From Delftia acidovorans (GTDB lineage Bacteria > Pseudomonadota > Gammaproteobacteria > Burkholderiales > Burkholderiaceae_C), in the NCBI GenBank assembly GCA_031286585.1, contig JAITUC010000011.1, positions 124,001 through 188,000 of the forward strand: a stretch of DNA of 64,000 bases, read 5' to 3'. Positions within the stretch are counted from its first letter, which is position 1. Each line of letters opens with the position of its first letter. Made by a program: the position numbers and the translations under genes. The notes under the pieces were generated by a model. That model searched no databases. It saw nothing but the letters and a program-made list of their open reading frames with translations, and was not told the DNA's origin. Below are positions 9,404-16,946 of the stretch, piece by piece.

Positions 9404-10537
9404 GTGGACCCTCACGCGCAAGACCTGCAAACCGACAAGGGCCACCGGCGCAACGCCTGGATCTGGGGCGCCCTGCTGCTGTCAGGCCTGGCCTGGGGCG
9501 GCTGGACGCTGGCCAGCGGCGGCTCCAAGGCCGGCGAGCTGCAACTGGCCGCCTGGCTGGATGGCCGCGCGGGCGCGGCGCTGAACAAGGGCCTGCGCCT
9601 GCCTGCGCAGTCCTCGCTGGAAACCGGCCAGGCCGCGCTGCGCTATCGCCTGCTGGGCGATACGGGAGCCCAGGTGGCCCTGGGTTGCCCGCAATGGATG
9701 TTCTACCGCGACGGCCTGCGGCCCCAGCCCGGCACGGGCGCAGCCCCCTTCGAGGCGCGCCAGCGCCTGCTGCGCCACTGGACGCGGCAATTGCAGGACA
9801 AGGGCATTGCCACCCTGGTGGTGGCCGTGCCCGACAAGTCGCGCATCGAGGCCGCCCATCTGTGCGGCCTGCCCGTGGCACCCGTGATGCTGCAGCGCCT
9901 GGACCTGTGGCAGCAGCGCCTGCAGGCCGACGGCATTGCCTTCGCCGATCTGCGCCCCGCCCTGCAGACACAGGAGAAGGCGCAACCCGTGTTCTTCCGC
10001 ACCGACGTGCACATGAACGCCGAGGGCGCGCGCGCTGCCGCCCTGGCCGTGGCACAGGCCGCGCTGCCGCTGCTGGGCGGGCAGCGCGGCGCCCAGGCCT
10101 TCGAGGAATCCGCGCCCGGGCCGCTGCAGCCGCTGCCCGGCGACCTGCTGGCCCTGGCCGGCCTGGCCGATGCCCCGGCCGGCTGGCGCCCACGGCGCGA
10201 CCAGGTGCGCCCGCAGACCATCACCCCCGTGCGCGGCGGCGGCCTGCTGGACGAGACGCCGCCCGTGCAGGTGCTGCTGGCCGGCAGCTCCAACGGGCTG
10301 CGCAGCAATTTCGCGCCGCAGCTCGGCCGCGCGCTGGGCCAGGAAGTCTGGAACCTCAGCATGGACGGCGGCCAGTTCAGCGGCGCCATGGTGGCTGCGC
10401 TCAAGCGCCGCGCCTCCTGGCCGGCCAGCCTGCGGCTGGTGATCTGGGAGTTCTCGGAAAACACCTTGTCCCTGCCCCTGACGGACGATGAAAAAGCGGC
10501 GCTCAAGGAGATGGACGCCGCCGCCCCGCCTGCGTGA
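9404..10537 (+). CDS. AlgJ-like SGNH acyltransferase (second of two)
   Basis: A 377-residue inner-membrane-anchored SGNH-like protein. One hydrophobic helix lies at about residues 20-36 without a clear cleavage site. The catalytic Asp201 and His203 are seen in RTDVHMN, and the nucleophile is Ser295 or Ser296 in LAGSSNG. The start is GTG, five bases after the previous stop, with AAGGG inside the end of the upstream gene as ribosome-binding site; translation is therefore probably coupled. Together with the next gene (MBOAT) it should form the transfer step of polymer acylation, equivalent to DltD with DltB, or AlgJ with AlgI. Confidence 0.8.
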   Translation: MDPHAQDLQTDKGHRRNAWIWGALLLSGLAWGGWTLASGGSKAGELQLAAWLDGRAGAALNKGLRLPAQSSLETGQAALRYRLLGDTGAQVALGCPQWMFYRDGLRPQPGTGAAPFEARQRLLRHWTRQLQDKGIATLVVAVPDKSRIEAAHLCGLPVAPVMLQRLDLWQQRLQADGIAFADLRPALQTQEKAQPVFFRTDVHMNAEGARAAALAVAQAALPLLGGQRGAQAFEESAPGPLQPLPGDLLALAGLADAPAGWRPRRDQVRPQTITPVRGGGLLDETPPVQVLLAGSSNGLRSNFAPQLGRALGQEVWNLSMDGGQFSGAMVAALKRRASWPASLRLVIWEFSENTLSLPLTDDEKAALKEMDAAAPPA

Positions 10538-10550
10538 CCCCGCCCGCTAC

Positions 10551-12131
10551 ATGCTGTTCAATTCCTATCTTTTCCTGTTGCTGTTCCTGCCCATCGCGCT
10601 GGCGGGCCACTACCTGGCCGGCGCCATCAGCCTGCGGCTGGCCGCGTTCTGGCTGTGCCTGACGTCCTTTGTCTTCTACGGCTGGTGGAACCCGCAGTTC
10701 GTCGCCCTGCTGGCGCTGTCCATCGCCTTCAACTACGTGGTGAGCCTGCTGATCCTGCGCTTTGCCGGCCGTGCGCGGCTGCAGGGGCTGATCACCGCCC
10801 TGGGCGTGGGCGCCGACCTGGCGGCGCTGTTCCACTACAAGTACTTCGCCACGCTGTTCAACTTCCTGGGCGAATGGGGGCTGACGCAGGGCGGCATGCA
10901 CGAACTGATCCTGCCGCTGGGCATCTCGTTCTTCACCTTCACCCAGATCGGCTACCTGCTGGACTGCCGCTCGGGCATCGTCAAGGAGCGCAGCCTGCTC
11001 AGCTATGTGCTGTTCGTGACCTTCTTCCCGCACCTGATCGCGGGGCCCATCCTGCACCACAAGGAAATGATGCCGCAGTTCGCGCAGCCGGATAACTACC
11101 GGTTCCGCGCGGACAACCTGTCCATCGGCGGCACGCTGTTCGTGATCGGCCTGGCCAAGAAGGTGCTGCTGGCCGACGAGATCGCGCCCTATGCAGACGC
11201 GGGCTTCGCGGCGCCCGGGGACCTGCAGTTCTGGGCCGCCTGGGGCGCCAGCCTCAGCTACGCGCTGCAGCTGTACTTCGACTTCTCGGGCTATTCGGAC
11301 ATGGCGCTGGGCCTGGCGCGCATGTTCGGCATCCGATTCCCGCTGAACTTCAACTCCCCCTACAAGGCTGGCAGCATCATCGACTTCTGGGCACGCTGGC
11401 ACATGACGCTGACGCGCTACCTCACGGCCTACCTGTACTACCCCGTGGCCATGGCCATCTCGCGCGCACGCGAAAAGCGCGGCCTGTCCGTGGGCTCCAG
11501 CGCCGCGCGCACGCCTGGCGGCTTCGCGGCCACCATCGTCGTGCCCACGCTGTTCACCATGGGGCTGGCGGGCATCTGGCACGGCGCAGGCCTGCAGTAC
11601 GTGATCTTCGGCCTGCTGCATGCCTTCTACCTGTCGGTCAACCACGCCTGGCGCATCTTCGTGGTCAGCCGCAAGCCGGCCGCCGCCCGCAAATCGGGCC
11701 GGGGCGTGCAGGCGCTGTGCGTTGTCATCACCTTCATTGCCGTGCTCATCGCCCAGACCTTCTTCCGCGCCCACGGCGTGGGCGATGCCATGCTGCTGCT
11801 CAAGGGCATGGCCGGCCTGCGCGGCGTGGAAGCACTGGAGTCGCTATCGCACCTGCAGGGCCTGGCCCCGGGCGATGCCATCCGCCTGGCCATAGGCCAC
11901 CACATGCAGATGGCCCTGGTCCTGCTGCTATTGGCCATTGCCTGGTTCACGCCCAATGCCCACCAGATCCTGGGCCGCTTCTCGCCCGCCATGTTCAAGG
12001 TGCAGGAAGCGCCCCGCGCCTGGATGCGCTGGCGCCCCAGCGCAGGCTGGACGGCCGTGACCCTGGTCCTGCTCTTCCTTTGCCTGGTCAACCTGCACAA
12101 GGAAACCCGCTTCCTGTATTTCCAGTTCTGA
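10551..12131 (+). CDS. AlgI/DltB-like membrane-bound O-acyltransferase (MBOAT)
   Basis: Polytopic inner-membrane acyltransferase that moves an acyl group across the membrane to periplasmic SGNH partners. The protein opens MLFNSYLFLLLFLP, the usual AlgI N-terminus, which fixes the start at 10551; a longer frame begins at 10488 but its first 21 residues lack membrane character. The MBOAT signature FWARWHMTLTRYL is followed by the catalytic histidine in GIWHGAG near residue 344. The protein is 526 residues long with about ten hydrophobic segments. A carrier protein and an adenylating ligase follow directly, so the donor could be a carrier-bound acyl or aminoacyl group as in the Dlt pathway. Confidence 0.92.
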   Translation: MLFNSYLFLLLFLPIALAGHYLAGAISLRLAAFWLCLTSFVFYGWWNPQFVALLALSIAFNYVVSLLILRFAGRARLQGLITALGVGADLAALFHYKYFATLFNFLGEWGLTQGGMHELILPLGISFFTFTQIGYLLDCRSGIVKERSLLSYVLFVTFFPHLIAGPILHHKEMMPQFAQPDNYRFRADNLSIGGTLFVIGLAKKVLLADEIAPYADAGFAAPGDLQFWAAWGASLSYALQLYFDFSGYSDMALGLARMFGIRFPLNFNSPYKAGSIIDFWARWHMTLTRYLTAYLYYPVAMAISRAREKRGLSVGSSAARTPGGFAATIVVPTLFTMGLAGIWHGAGLQYVIFGLLHAFYLSVNHAWRIFVVSRKPAAARKSGRGVQALCVVITFIAVLIAQTFFRAHGVGDAMLLLKGMAGLRGVEALESLSHLQGLAPGDAIRLAIGHHMQMALVLLLLAIAWFTPNAHQILGRFSPAMFKVQEAPRAWMRWRPSAGWTAVTLVLLFLCLVNLHKETRFLYFQF

Positions 12132-12152
12132 AACGCCTGTTGGAGAGAAACC

Positions 12153-12392
12153 ATGTCCCTGAACGACATCGAAACCAAGATTGCCCAGATCATCGGCGCC
12201 ATCATCCTGACCTCGGTCGAGCCCGATACGCTGCTGCTCGAATCGGGCCTGGTGGACTCGCTGTCCGCCGTGGACGTGGCACTGGCCATCGAAAAGGAAT
12301 TCGGCGTCAAGATACCGCCATCGGAGATCGACCTGCACCTGGAATCCGTGCACACGCTGGCGCAGTACGTGGCCGAGCAGCGCAAGGCCTGA
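12153..12392 (+). CDS. Acyl/aminoacyl carrier protein
   Basis: A 79-residue carrier protein of the ACP/DltC type. The 4'-phosphopantetheine attachment serine is Ser36 in GLVDSLS, a context closer to DltC and amino-acid carrier proteins than to the DSL of fatty-acid ACP. A four-helix pattern with hydrophobic spacing runs along the whole length. TTGGAGAG precedes the ATG. It lies between the MBOAT and the ligase, so it most likely accepts the group activated by the ligase and presents it to the MBOAT. It will need a phosphopantetheinyl transferase encoded elsewhere. Confidence 0.9.
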   Translation: MSLNDIETKIAQIIGAIILTSVEPDTLLLESGLVDSLSAVDVALAIEKEFGVKIPPSEIDLHLESVHTLAQYVAEQRKA

Positions 12393-12449
12393 TGCAGCGC
12401 CCGCACGCCGCCGCCCTGTCCCTTTGTCCCCGCGCAACAAGGAGCCCGC

Positions 12450-13934
12450 ATGCGATTCAGTTTTGACCGCTTCGACTTCACCGAGCCCGGCGCCGACACC
12501 GCGCGGCCCGCCGTGATCGATGCCGCCGGCACGCTGGACTGGCAGCAACTGGCCCACGCCGTGGCGCAATGGGAGCAGCAGGCGCTGGCGCGCGGCGCGC
12601 GGCGCGACGAGCCGCTGCTGATCACGGGGCACAAGGAGACCGCGTTCCTCGTGGCCATCCTCGGCTGCCTGCGCCTGGGCGTGCCCTTCGTGCCGGTGGA
12701 CGTGATCAACCCGCCCGAGCGCATGGCGCGCATCGCCACGCTGGTGCAGGCCGGCCTGCACTACGACGCGCAGGCCCGCAGCTTCCTGGACACCGGCATC
12801 GCCGCGCAGCCGCTGCAGGAAAAATCGCTGGCCTACATCATGTTCACCTCGGGCAGCACGGGCGACCCCAAGGGCGTGCAGATCGGGCGCGAGAGCCTGG
12901 GCCTGTTCGCCGGCTGGATACGCGACTGCCTGGCCCTGGGCAAGGCGCCGGTCTTCATGGACCAGATGCTGTTCAGCTTCGATTTCTCGCTGTTCAACTG
13001 GATGGGCGCCCTGGTCACGGGCGGTGCCTGCGTGCTGTGCGCGCGCGAGACCATTGCCGACCGCCAGGCCTTTGCCGCCTACCTGGCGGGCACCCACGTG
13101 AACGTCTGGGCATCCACGCCCTCCTTCGTGCGCCAGCAGCTGCTGGATGCCGACTTCGACCAGCAGCACCTGCCCGACCTGCGCGTCTTCGTCTTCGGCG
13201 CCGAATCGCTCACGCCCACCGTGGCCGAGGCGCTGTGGAGCCGCTTTCCCCAGGCGCGCATCATCAACTCCTACGGCCCCACCGAGGCCACCTGCTCCAC
13301 CACCTGGGTGGAGATCGACCCCGCGCTGCGCCAGCGCGCGCCGCTGCCCTTTCCCATCGGCCGGGCCAAGCCCTATGCCGATGTGTTCCTGGACGAAGGC
13401 GAGATCTGCGTGGCCGGCGACCACGTGATGCGCGGCTACCTGAACCGCCCCGACCTGCACGCCACACGCATGTTCATGCGCAACGGCAAGCGCGGCTACC
13501 GCACGGGCGACCTGGGCGAGATCGACGGCGAGGGCCTGGTCACCTTCCACGGCCGGCGCGACGACCAGATCAAGATGCACGGCTACCGCATCGAGCTGGC
13601 CGAGGTCGATGCCGTGCTGGCCACCCTGCCCGGCGTGCGCGCAGGCGCGGCGGTGGCGCTCAAGCGGCCCGATGGCTTCATCGTGCGCATGATCGGCTTC
13701 GTGGACCTGGACCGCAGCGGCCCGCCCGGCATGCAGCCCCTGCCTGAAGCACTGGCCGGCTGGCGCGAACTGCTGGCCCAGCGCGTGCCGCCCTACATGA
13801 TTCCGTCGGAACTGCTGGCCTGCCACGGCTTCCCGCTGACGCAGACTGACAAGGCCGACCGCAAGCAACTGGAGCGCATGTACCTCGATGCACGCATGCG
13901 CCCCGCCAAGGAAACCAAGGACCCGCAGGCATGA
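12450..13934 (+). CDS. DltA-like acyl/amino-acid adenylating ligase
   Basis: A 494-residue stand-alone adenylation enzyme that should activate a carboxylic acid with ATP and load it on the neighbouring carrier. Motifs in order: YIMFTSGSTGDPKG (P-loop, from residue 129), FSFDFSLFNW and WASTPSF (substrate region), SYGPTEA (from about residue 274), TGDLG, GRRDDQIKMHGYRIE, and the C-terminal catalytic lysine in TDKADRK (Lys468). Overall layout follows DltA, the D-alanine:carrier ligase. The DltA segment FCGEVLP, whose cysteine helps select D-alanine, reads FGAESLT here, so substrate choice may differ. AAGGAG precedes the ATG. Its stop overlaps the next start by four bases. Confidence 0.85.
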   Translation: MRFSFDRFDFTEPGADTARPAVIDAAGTLDWQQLAHAVAQWEQQALARGARRDEPLLITGHKETAFLVAILGCLRLGVPFVPVDVINPPERMARIATLVQAGLHYDAQARSFLDTGIAAQPLQEKSLAYIMFTSGSTGDPKGVQIGRESLGLFAGWIRDCLALGKAPVFMDQMLFSFDFSLFNWMGALVTGGACVLCARETIADRQAFAAYLAGTHVNVWASTPSFVRQQLLDADFDQQHLPDLRVFVFGAESLTPTVAEALWSRFPQARIINSYGPTEATCSTTWVEIDPALRQRAPLPFPIGRAKPYADVFLDEGEICVAGDHVMRGYLNRPDLHATRMFMRNGKRGYRTGDLGEIDGEGLVTFHGRRDDQIKMHGYRIELAEVDAVLATLPGVRAGAAVALKRPDGFIVRMIGFVDLDRSGPPGMQPLPEALAGWRELLAQRVPPYMIPSELLACHGFPLTQTDKADRKQLERMYLDARMRPAKETKDPQA

Positions 13935-14632
13935 CCTCCGCTTTTTCCCCCGTGATGCGTACCGCCGCGCTCGCCCTGGCCGGCCTGGCCGGGCTCTCCT
14001 GCCTGCCCGCCGCGCATGCCGAAGGCACGCTGGCCCAGCTCTATGCGGCGCGCCCGCCCGCAGGCTCGTCCTTCGTGCGCGTGGTCCACCCCGATGCAGG
14101 CAGCCTGCGCGTGAAGATAGGCGACGGGCCGGAGCAGACACTGTCGGGCGCCAGGCCGGCCAGCAGCTACGCCATCGTCAAGGGCGACACGCCCTTTGCC
14201 ATTCAGCTGGACGGCAAGAGCGCCGGCAGCATGAAGGTGGCGCCGGGCAGCTTCACCACCCTGGTGCCGCAGCGCCCGGGCAAAAACGCGGCCCCGCGCT
14301 TCACGGCCATCGACGACTCCGGCGGCAGCCAGGACGCGCTCAAGGCCGAGCTGCGCTTCTACAACCTGATCGACGATTGCACCGAAGGCGGGCTCAGGAT
14401 CGCCGGGACGGGCACGCCGCTGTTCACGGGCGTGGCGCCGGCCAGGTCGGCCAGCCGCTCCATCAACCCGGTCAGCGCCCAGCTCGCCGCCACCTGCGCC
14501 ACTGCGGCCAGCGCGCCGCTGGCGCTGCCCCAGCTGCAGCCGGGCGACCACTACAGCCTGTTCTTGACGGGTACGGCAGCCGCCCCCGTGCTGCGCGGCC
14601 AGGCCAGCGCCACCGACACCTATCGTCCCTGA
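13931..14632 (+). CDS. AlgF-like periplasmic acylation accessory protein
   Basis: A 233-residue exported protein with a signal peptide ending AAHA at about residue 31. The mature N-terminus (LYAARPPAGSSFVRVVHP) resembles AlgF of alginate O-acetylation, which also begins with a LYGP/PxGSxFVR segment. AlgF is a periplasmic partner of AlgI and AlgJ. Two cysteines (DDCTEG and ATCAT) could form a disulfide. The ATG overlaps the ligase stop. The assignment rests on the N-terminal resemblance, length and gene neighbourhood. Confidence 0.7.
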   Translation: MTSAFSPVMRTAALALAGLAGLSCLPAAHAEGTLAQLYAARPPAGSSFVRVVHPDAGSLRVKIGDGPEQTLSGARPASSYAIVKGDTPFAIQLDGKSAGSMKVAPGSFTTLVPQRPGKNAAPRFTAIDDSGGSQDALKAELRFYNLIDDCTEGGLRIAGTGTPLFTGVAPARSASRSINPVSAQLAATCATAASAPLALPQLQPGDHYSLFLTGTAAAPVLRGQASATDTYRP

Positions 14633-14658
14633 CCCAGCCCAAGGAGACCGACACAGAC

Positions 14659-15792
14659 ATGCGCACCCGTTCCGTATTGCGTGAAGACCACCTGCTGTTC
14701 AAGGAACAGGTGGACCGATTCGTGGCCACCGAGATCCTGCCCCACATCAATGACTGGGAGGCCGAGGGCATCACGCCGCGCGCCCTGTGGCGCAAGGCCG
14801 GCGACAGCGGCCTGCTCAACTGCGACCTGCCCCCGCCCTACGGCCAGGGCGGCGACTTCGGCCACGCGGCCGTGGTCATCGAGGCGCTGGCGCGCGCCAA
14901 CTGCCTGGGCATCGGCTTTTCCATCCATTCCGACATGGTGGCGCCCTATCTCTGGAACTTCGGCACGCAGGCGCAGAAGGACCGCTGGCTGCCGCGCATG
15001 GCTACGGGCGAGCTGATCGGCGCCATCGCACTGACCGAGCCCGGCGCGGGCAGCGACCTCAAGGCCATCCGCACCCGGGCCAGGCGCGAGGGCGAGAACT
15101 ATGTGCTCAACGGCCAGAAAACCTTCATCACCAACGGCGTCAACGCCGGACTGATGGTGGTGCTGGCCAGCACCGAGCCCGAGCTGGGTGCGCGCGGCCT
15201 GTCGCTGTTCGTGGTGGAAGAAGGCATGCCGGGCCTGGGCAAGGGCCCGGCCCTGCGCAAGATAGGCCAGCACAGCCAGGACACCTGCGAGCTGTTCTTC
15301 GACGAACTGCAGCTGCCGGCCGACCACCTGCTGGGCAGCGAGAACGCCGCCTTCGAGCATGTGACCCAGGAATTGGCACAGGAACGGCTGGCGATCGCGC
15401 TGCGTGCGGCAGCCTCCACCGAAGGCATGCTGGACGAGGCCGCCGAGTTCGTGCGCAACCGCAAGGTCTTCGGGCGCCGCGTGCTCGACTACCAGAACAC
15501 CCGCTTCAAGTTCGCCGACGCCCTGGCCAAGACCACCATGCTGCGCGTCTTCCTGGACGACTGCCTGGCCCGGCACATGGAGGGCTCACTGGACTCCGTC
15601 ACCGCCGCCATGGCCAAGCTCAACGCCACCGAGCTGCAGGGCCAGGTGCTGGACGAGCTGCTGCAACTGCACGGCGGCTACGGCTACATGGCCGAATACG
15701 GCATTGGCCGCGCCTGGGCCGATGCAAGGGCGCTGCGGATCTTCGGGGGCAGCAGCGAAATCCTCAGAGAAATCATCGGCAAGCGCTTCTGA
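14659..15792 (+). CDS. Acyl-CoA dehydrogenase family flavoprotein
   Basis: A 377-residue flavin dehydrogenase. Family signatures are ALTEPGAGSDLKAI with FITNG (flavin binding) and LHGGYGYMAEYGIGRAWAD near the C-terminus. Where medium-chain enzymes have the catalytic glutamate (YEGT) this one has IFGGSS; the likely base is instead the glutamate in AQERLA near residue 240, as in isovaleryl- and long-chain acyl-CoA dehydrogenases. It is the last gene of the polysaccharide operon, with AAGGAG before the ATG. A dehydrogenase beside a ligase and a carrier protein recalls sets that oxidise carrier-bound prolyl or acyl groups, so its substrate may be carrier-bound rather than CoA-bound. It could also be an ordinary CoA enzyme captured by the operon. 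Confidence 0.85.
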   Translation: MRTRSVLREDHLLFKEQVDRFVATEILPHINDWEAEGITPRALWRKAGDSGLLNCDLPPPYGQGGDFGHAAVVIEALARANCLGIGFSIHSDMVAPYLWNFGTQAQKDRWLPRMATGELIGAIALTEPGAGSDLKAIRTRARREGENYVLNGQKTFITNGVNAGLMVVLASTEPELGARGLSLFVVEEGMPGLGKGPALRKIGQHSQDTCELFFDELQLPADHLLGSENAAFEHVTQELAQERLAIALRAAASTEGMLDEAAEFVRNRKVFGRRVLDYQNTRFKFADALAKTTMLRVFLDDCLARHMEGSLDSVTAAMAKLNATELQGQVLDELLQLHGGYGYMAEYGIGRAWADARALRIFGGSSEILREIIGKRF

Positions 15793-15809
15793 CCCGGCAG
15801 CCACCGCGC

Positions 15810-16784
15810 TCAGCGGGCGGCGGCCTTCCACTCGCGCAGCAGTTGCCGGGCCTCCGGCGTGTCGTTCAGCACCCAGGGGTCGATGGCGAAGGCGACGACG
15901 CGCTGGGCGCCGTAGTCGCGGGCCACATCCCACTGGCGGCGCACGCGCTCGAAGCTGGCCGTGCGCGCCTGGAAGTCCGAGCCATCGGGCCGGGTCGGCG
16001 GCAGTTGCTCGAACAGTTCCACGATGAGGTCGAACGGCGCCCTGCGCTCCAGCAGCATCTGCTGCAGCGGTGCCAGCGCCTCGTAGTTGCGCAGGCCCGC
16101 CACGCCCACGCCGTCCTGCACCATGGGGCGCAGGGACACGCGGTCCAGCAGGATGCTCCACAGCGTGGGCAGGCTGCCCAGCGTCTGCAGCTGGCTGAAA
16201 TAGGTGGAGATGCCGGGTACCTGGCCGGACGTGGCCGCTGCCGCCTGCGCCAGCGGCTGCAGGGCGCTCACCAGCAGCTCGATGCGCTCGGGCGCGGCCC
16301 AGTGGTATTGCTCCAGCTCGTAGGGGATGTACCAGCCGCGAAACGCCGCATGGCGCGGCCAGGGGCTGGCGTACATGTGGCTGGCGCCCTGCTCGGCGAT
16401 ATGCGCCAGGTAGGGGGCGGGGCCTGCGGCGTTGGAGAGGCTGATCTGCTTCCACCAGCGCTCGTCATAGGGCAGGCCCAGGTGCACGCCCATGCCCAGT
16501 TCGGTGCAGATGTCCAGCAGGTCGGCGATCTGGGCGTCGGCCAGCATCCAGCTGTTCGCCTCGGAATCGCCTTGCAGGCCGCTCCATTGCACGAACAGTT
16601 CCCGGCAGCCCAGCGCCTGGGTGGCGGCCAGTCGCTGGCGCCATTGATCGCGCGGCATCTCCAGATGGCTGCGCCACGGCTGCAGAAAGCTGCCCGACAC
16701 GGGCGCCGAGGCCGCGCAACCGGCCAGCGAGGCACAGGCGGCGGCCGCGCCGGCGCCGAGGAATTCGCGTCTGGACAAATGCAT
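15810..16784 (-). CDS. DUF4434-type lipoprotein, possible glycoside hydrolase
   Basis: A 324-residue exported protein. The N-terminus has a twin-arginine-like start (SRREFLGAG) and a lipobox, LAGC, so it is probably a lipoprotein. The rest reads as a TIM-barrel-like domain of the DUF4434 type (QLGC-like RELFVQW strand, GMGVHLGLPYDE, FRGWYIPYE, ISTYFS), a group related to glycoside hydrolases. It converges on the polysaccharide operon, the stops being 17 bases apart, which suggests a job on that polymer: trimming, release or turnover. Domain assignment is by pattern memory; no catalytic pair can be proven here. Confidence 0.65.
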   Translation of the reverse strand: MHLSRREFLGAGAAAACASLAGCAASAPVSGSFLQPWRSHLEMPRDQWRQRLAATQALGCRELFVQWSGLQGDSEANSWMLADAQIADLLDICTELGMGVHLGLPYDERWWKQISLSNAAGPAPYLAHIAEQGASHMYASPWPRHAAFRGWYIPYELEQYHWAAPERIELLVSALQPLAQAAAATSGQVPGISTYFSQLQTLGSLPTLWSILLDRVSLRPMVQDGVGVAGLRNYEALAPLQQMLLERRAPFDLIVELFEQLPPTRPDGSDFQARTASFERVRRQWDVARDYGAQRVVAFAIDPWVLNDTPEARQLLREWKAAAR

Positions 16785-16867
16785 GGTGGGAACGGCCGCA
16801 AGGCCGCGTGAAGCGAAGCGCCAAGAATACAGCCAAGCGGCGCGGCAGCCCCCTCAAAAGGCAGCAG

Positions 16868-16892
16868 CCCAGCCAGGCTTGACCTGGCTGGG
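16868..16892 (-). terminator. Hairpin downstream of dctA
   Basis: A perfect 10-bp inverted repeat (CCCAGCCAGG / CCTGGCTGGG) with a five-base loop lies about 55 bases past the dctA stop. On the minus strand a short CCTTTT tract follows seven bases later, so it is a weak intrinsic terminator or an mRNA 3' stabiliser. Confidence 0.55.
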
Positions 16893-16946
16893 CCGAGGGT
16901 TGTCGATGGCGGGGGCCGCGCGCCCTGCGCGCCGCCCCGGTATGGA

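Noticed and set aside
14659..15792. Acyl-CoA dehydrogenase considered as a simple beta-oxidation gene outside the operon
   Set aside because: It follows the AlgF-like gene by 26 bases on the same strand with its own ribosome-binding site, and no other fatty-acid gene is near; operon membership is more likely, though the ordinary role cannot be fully excluded.
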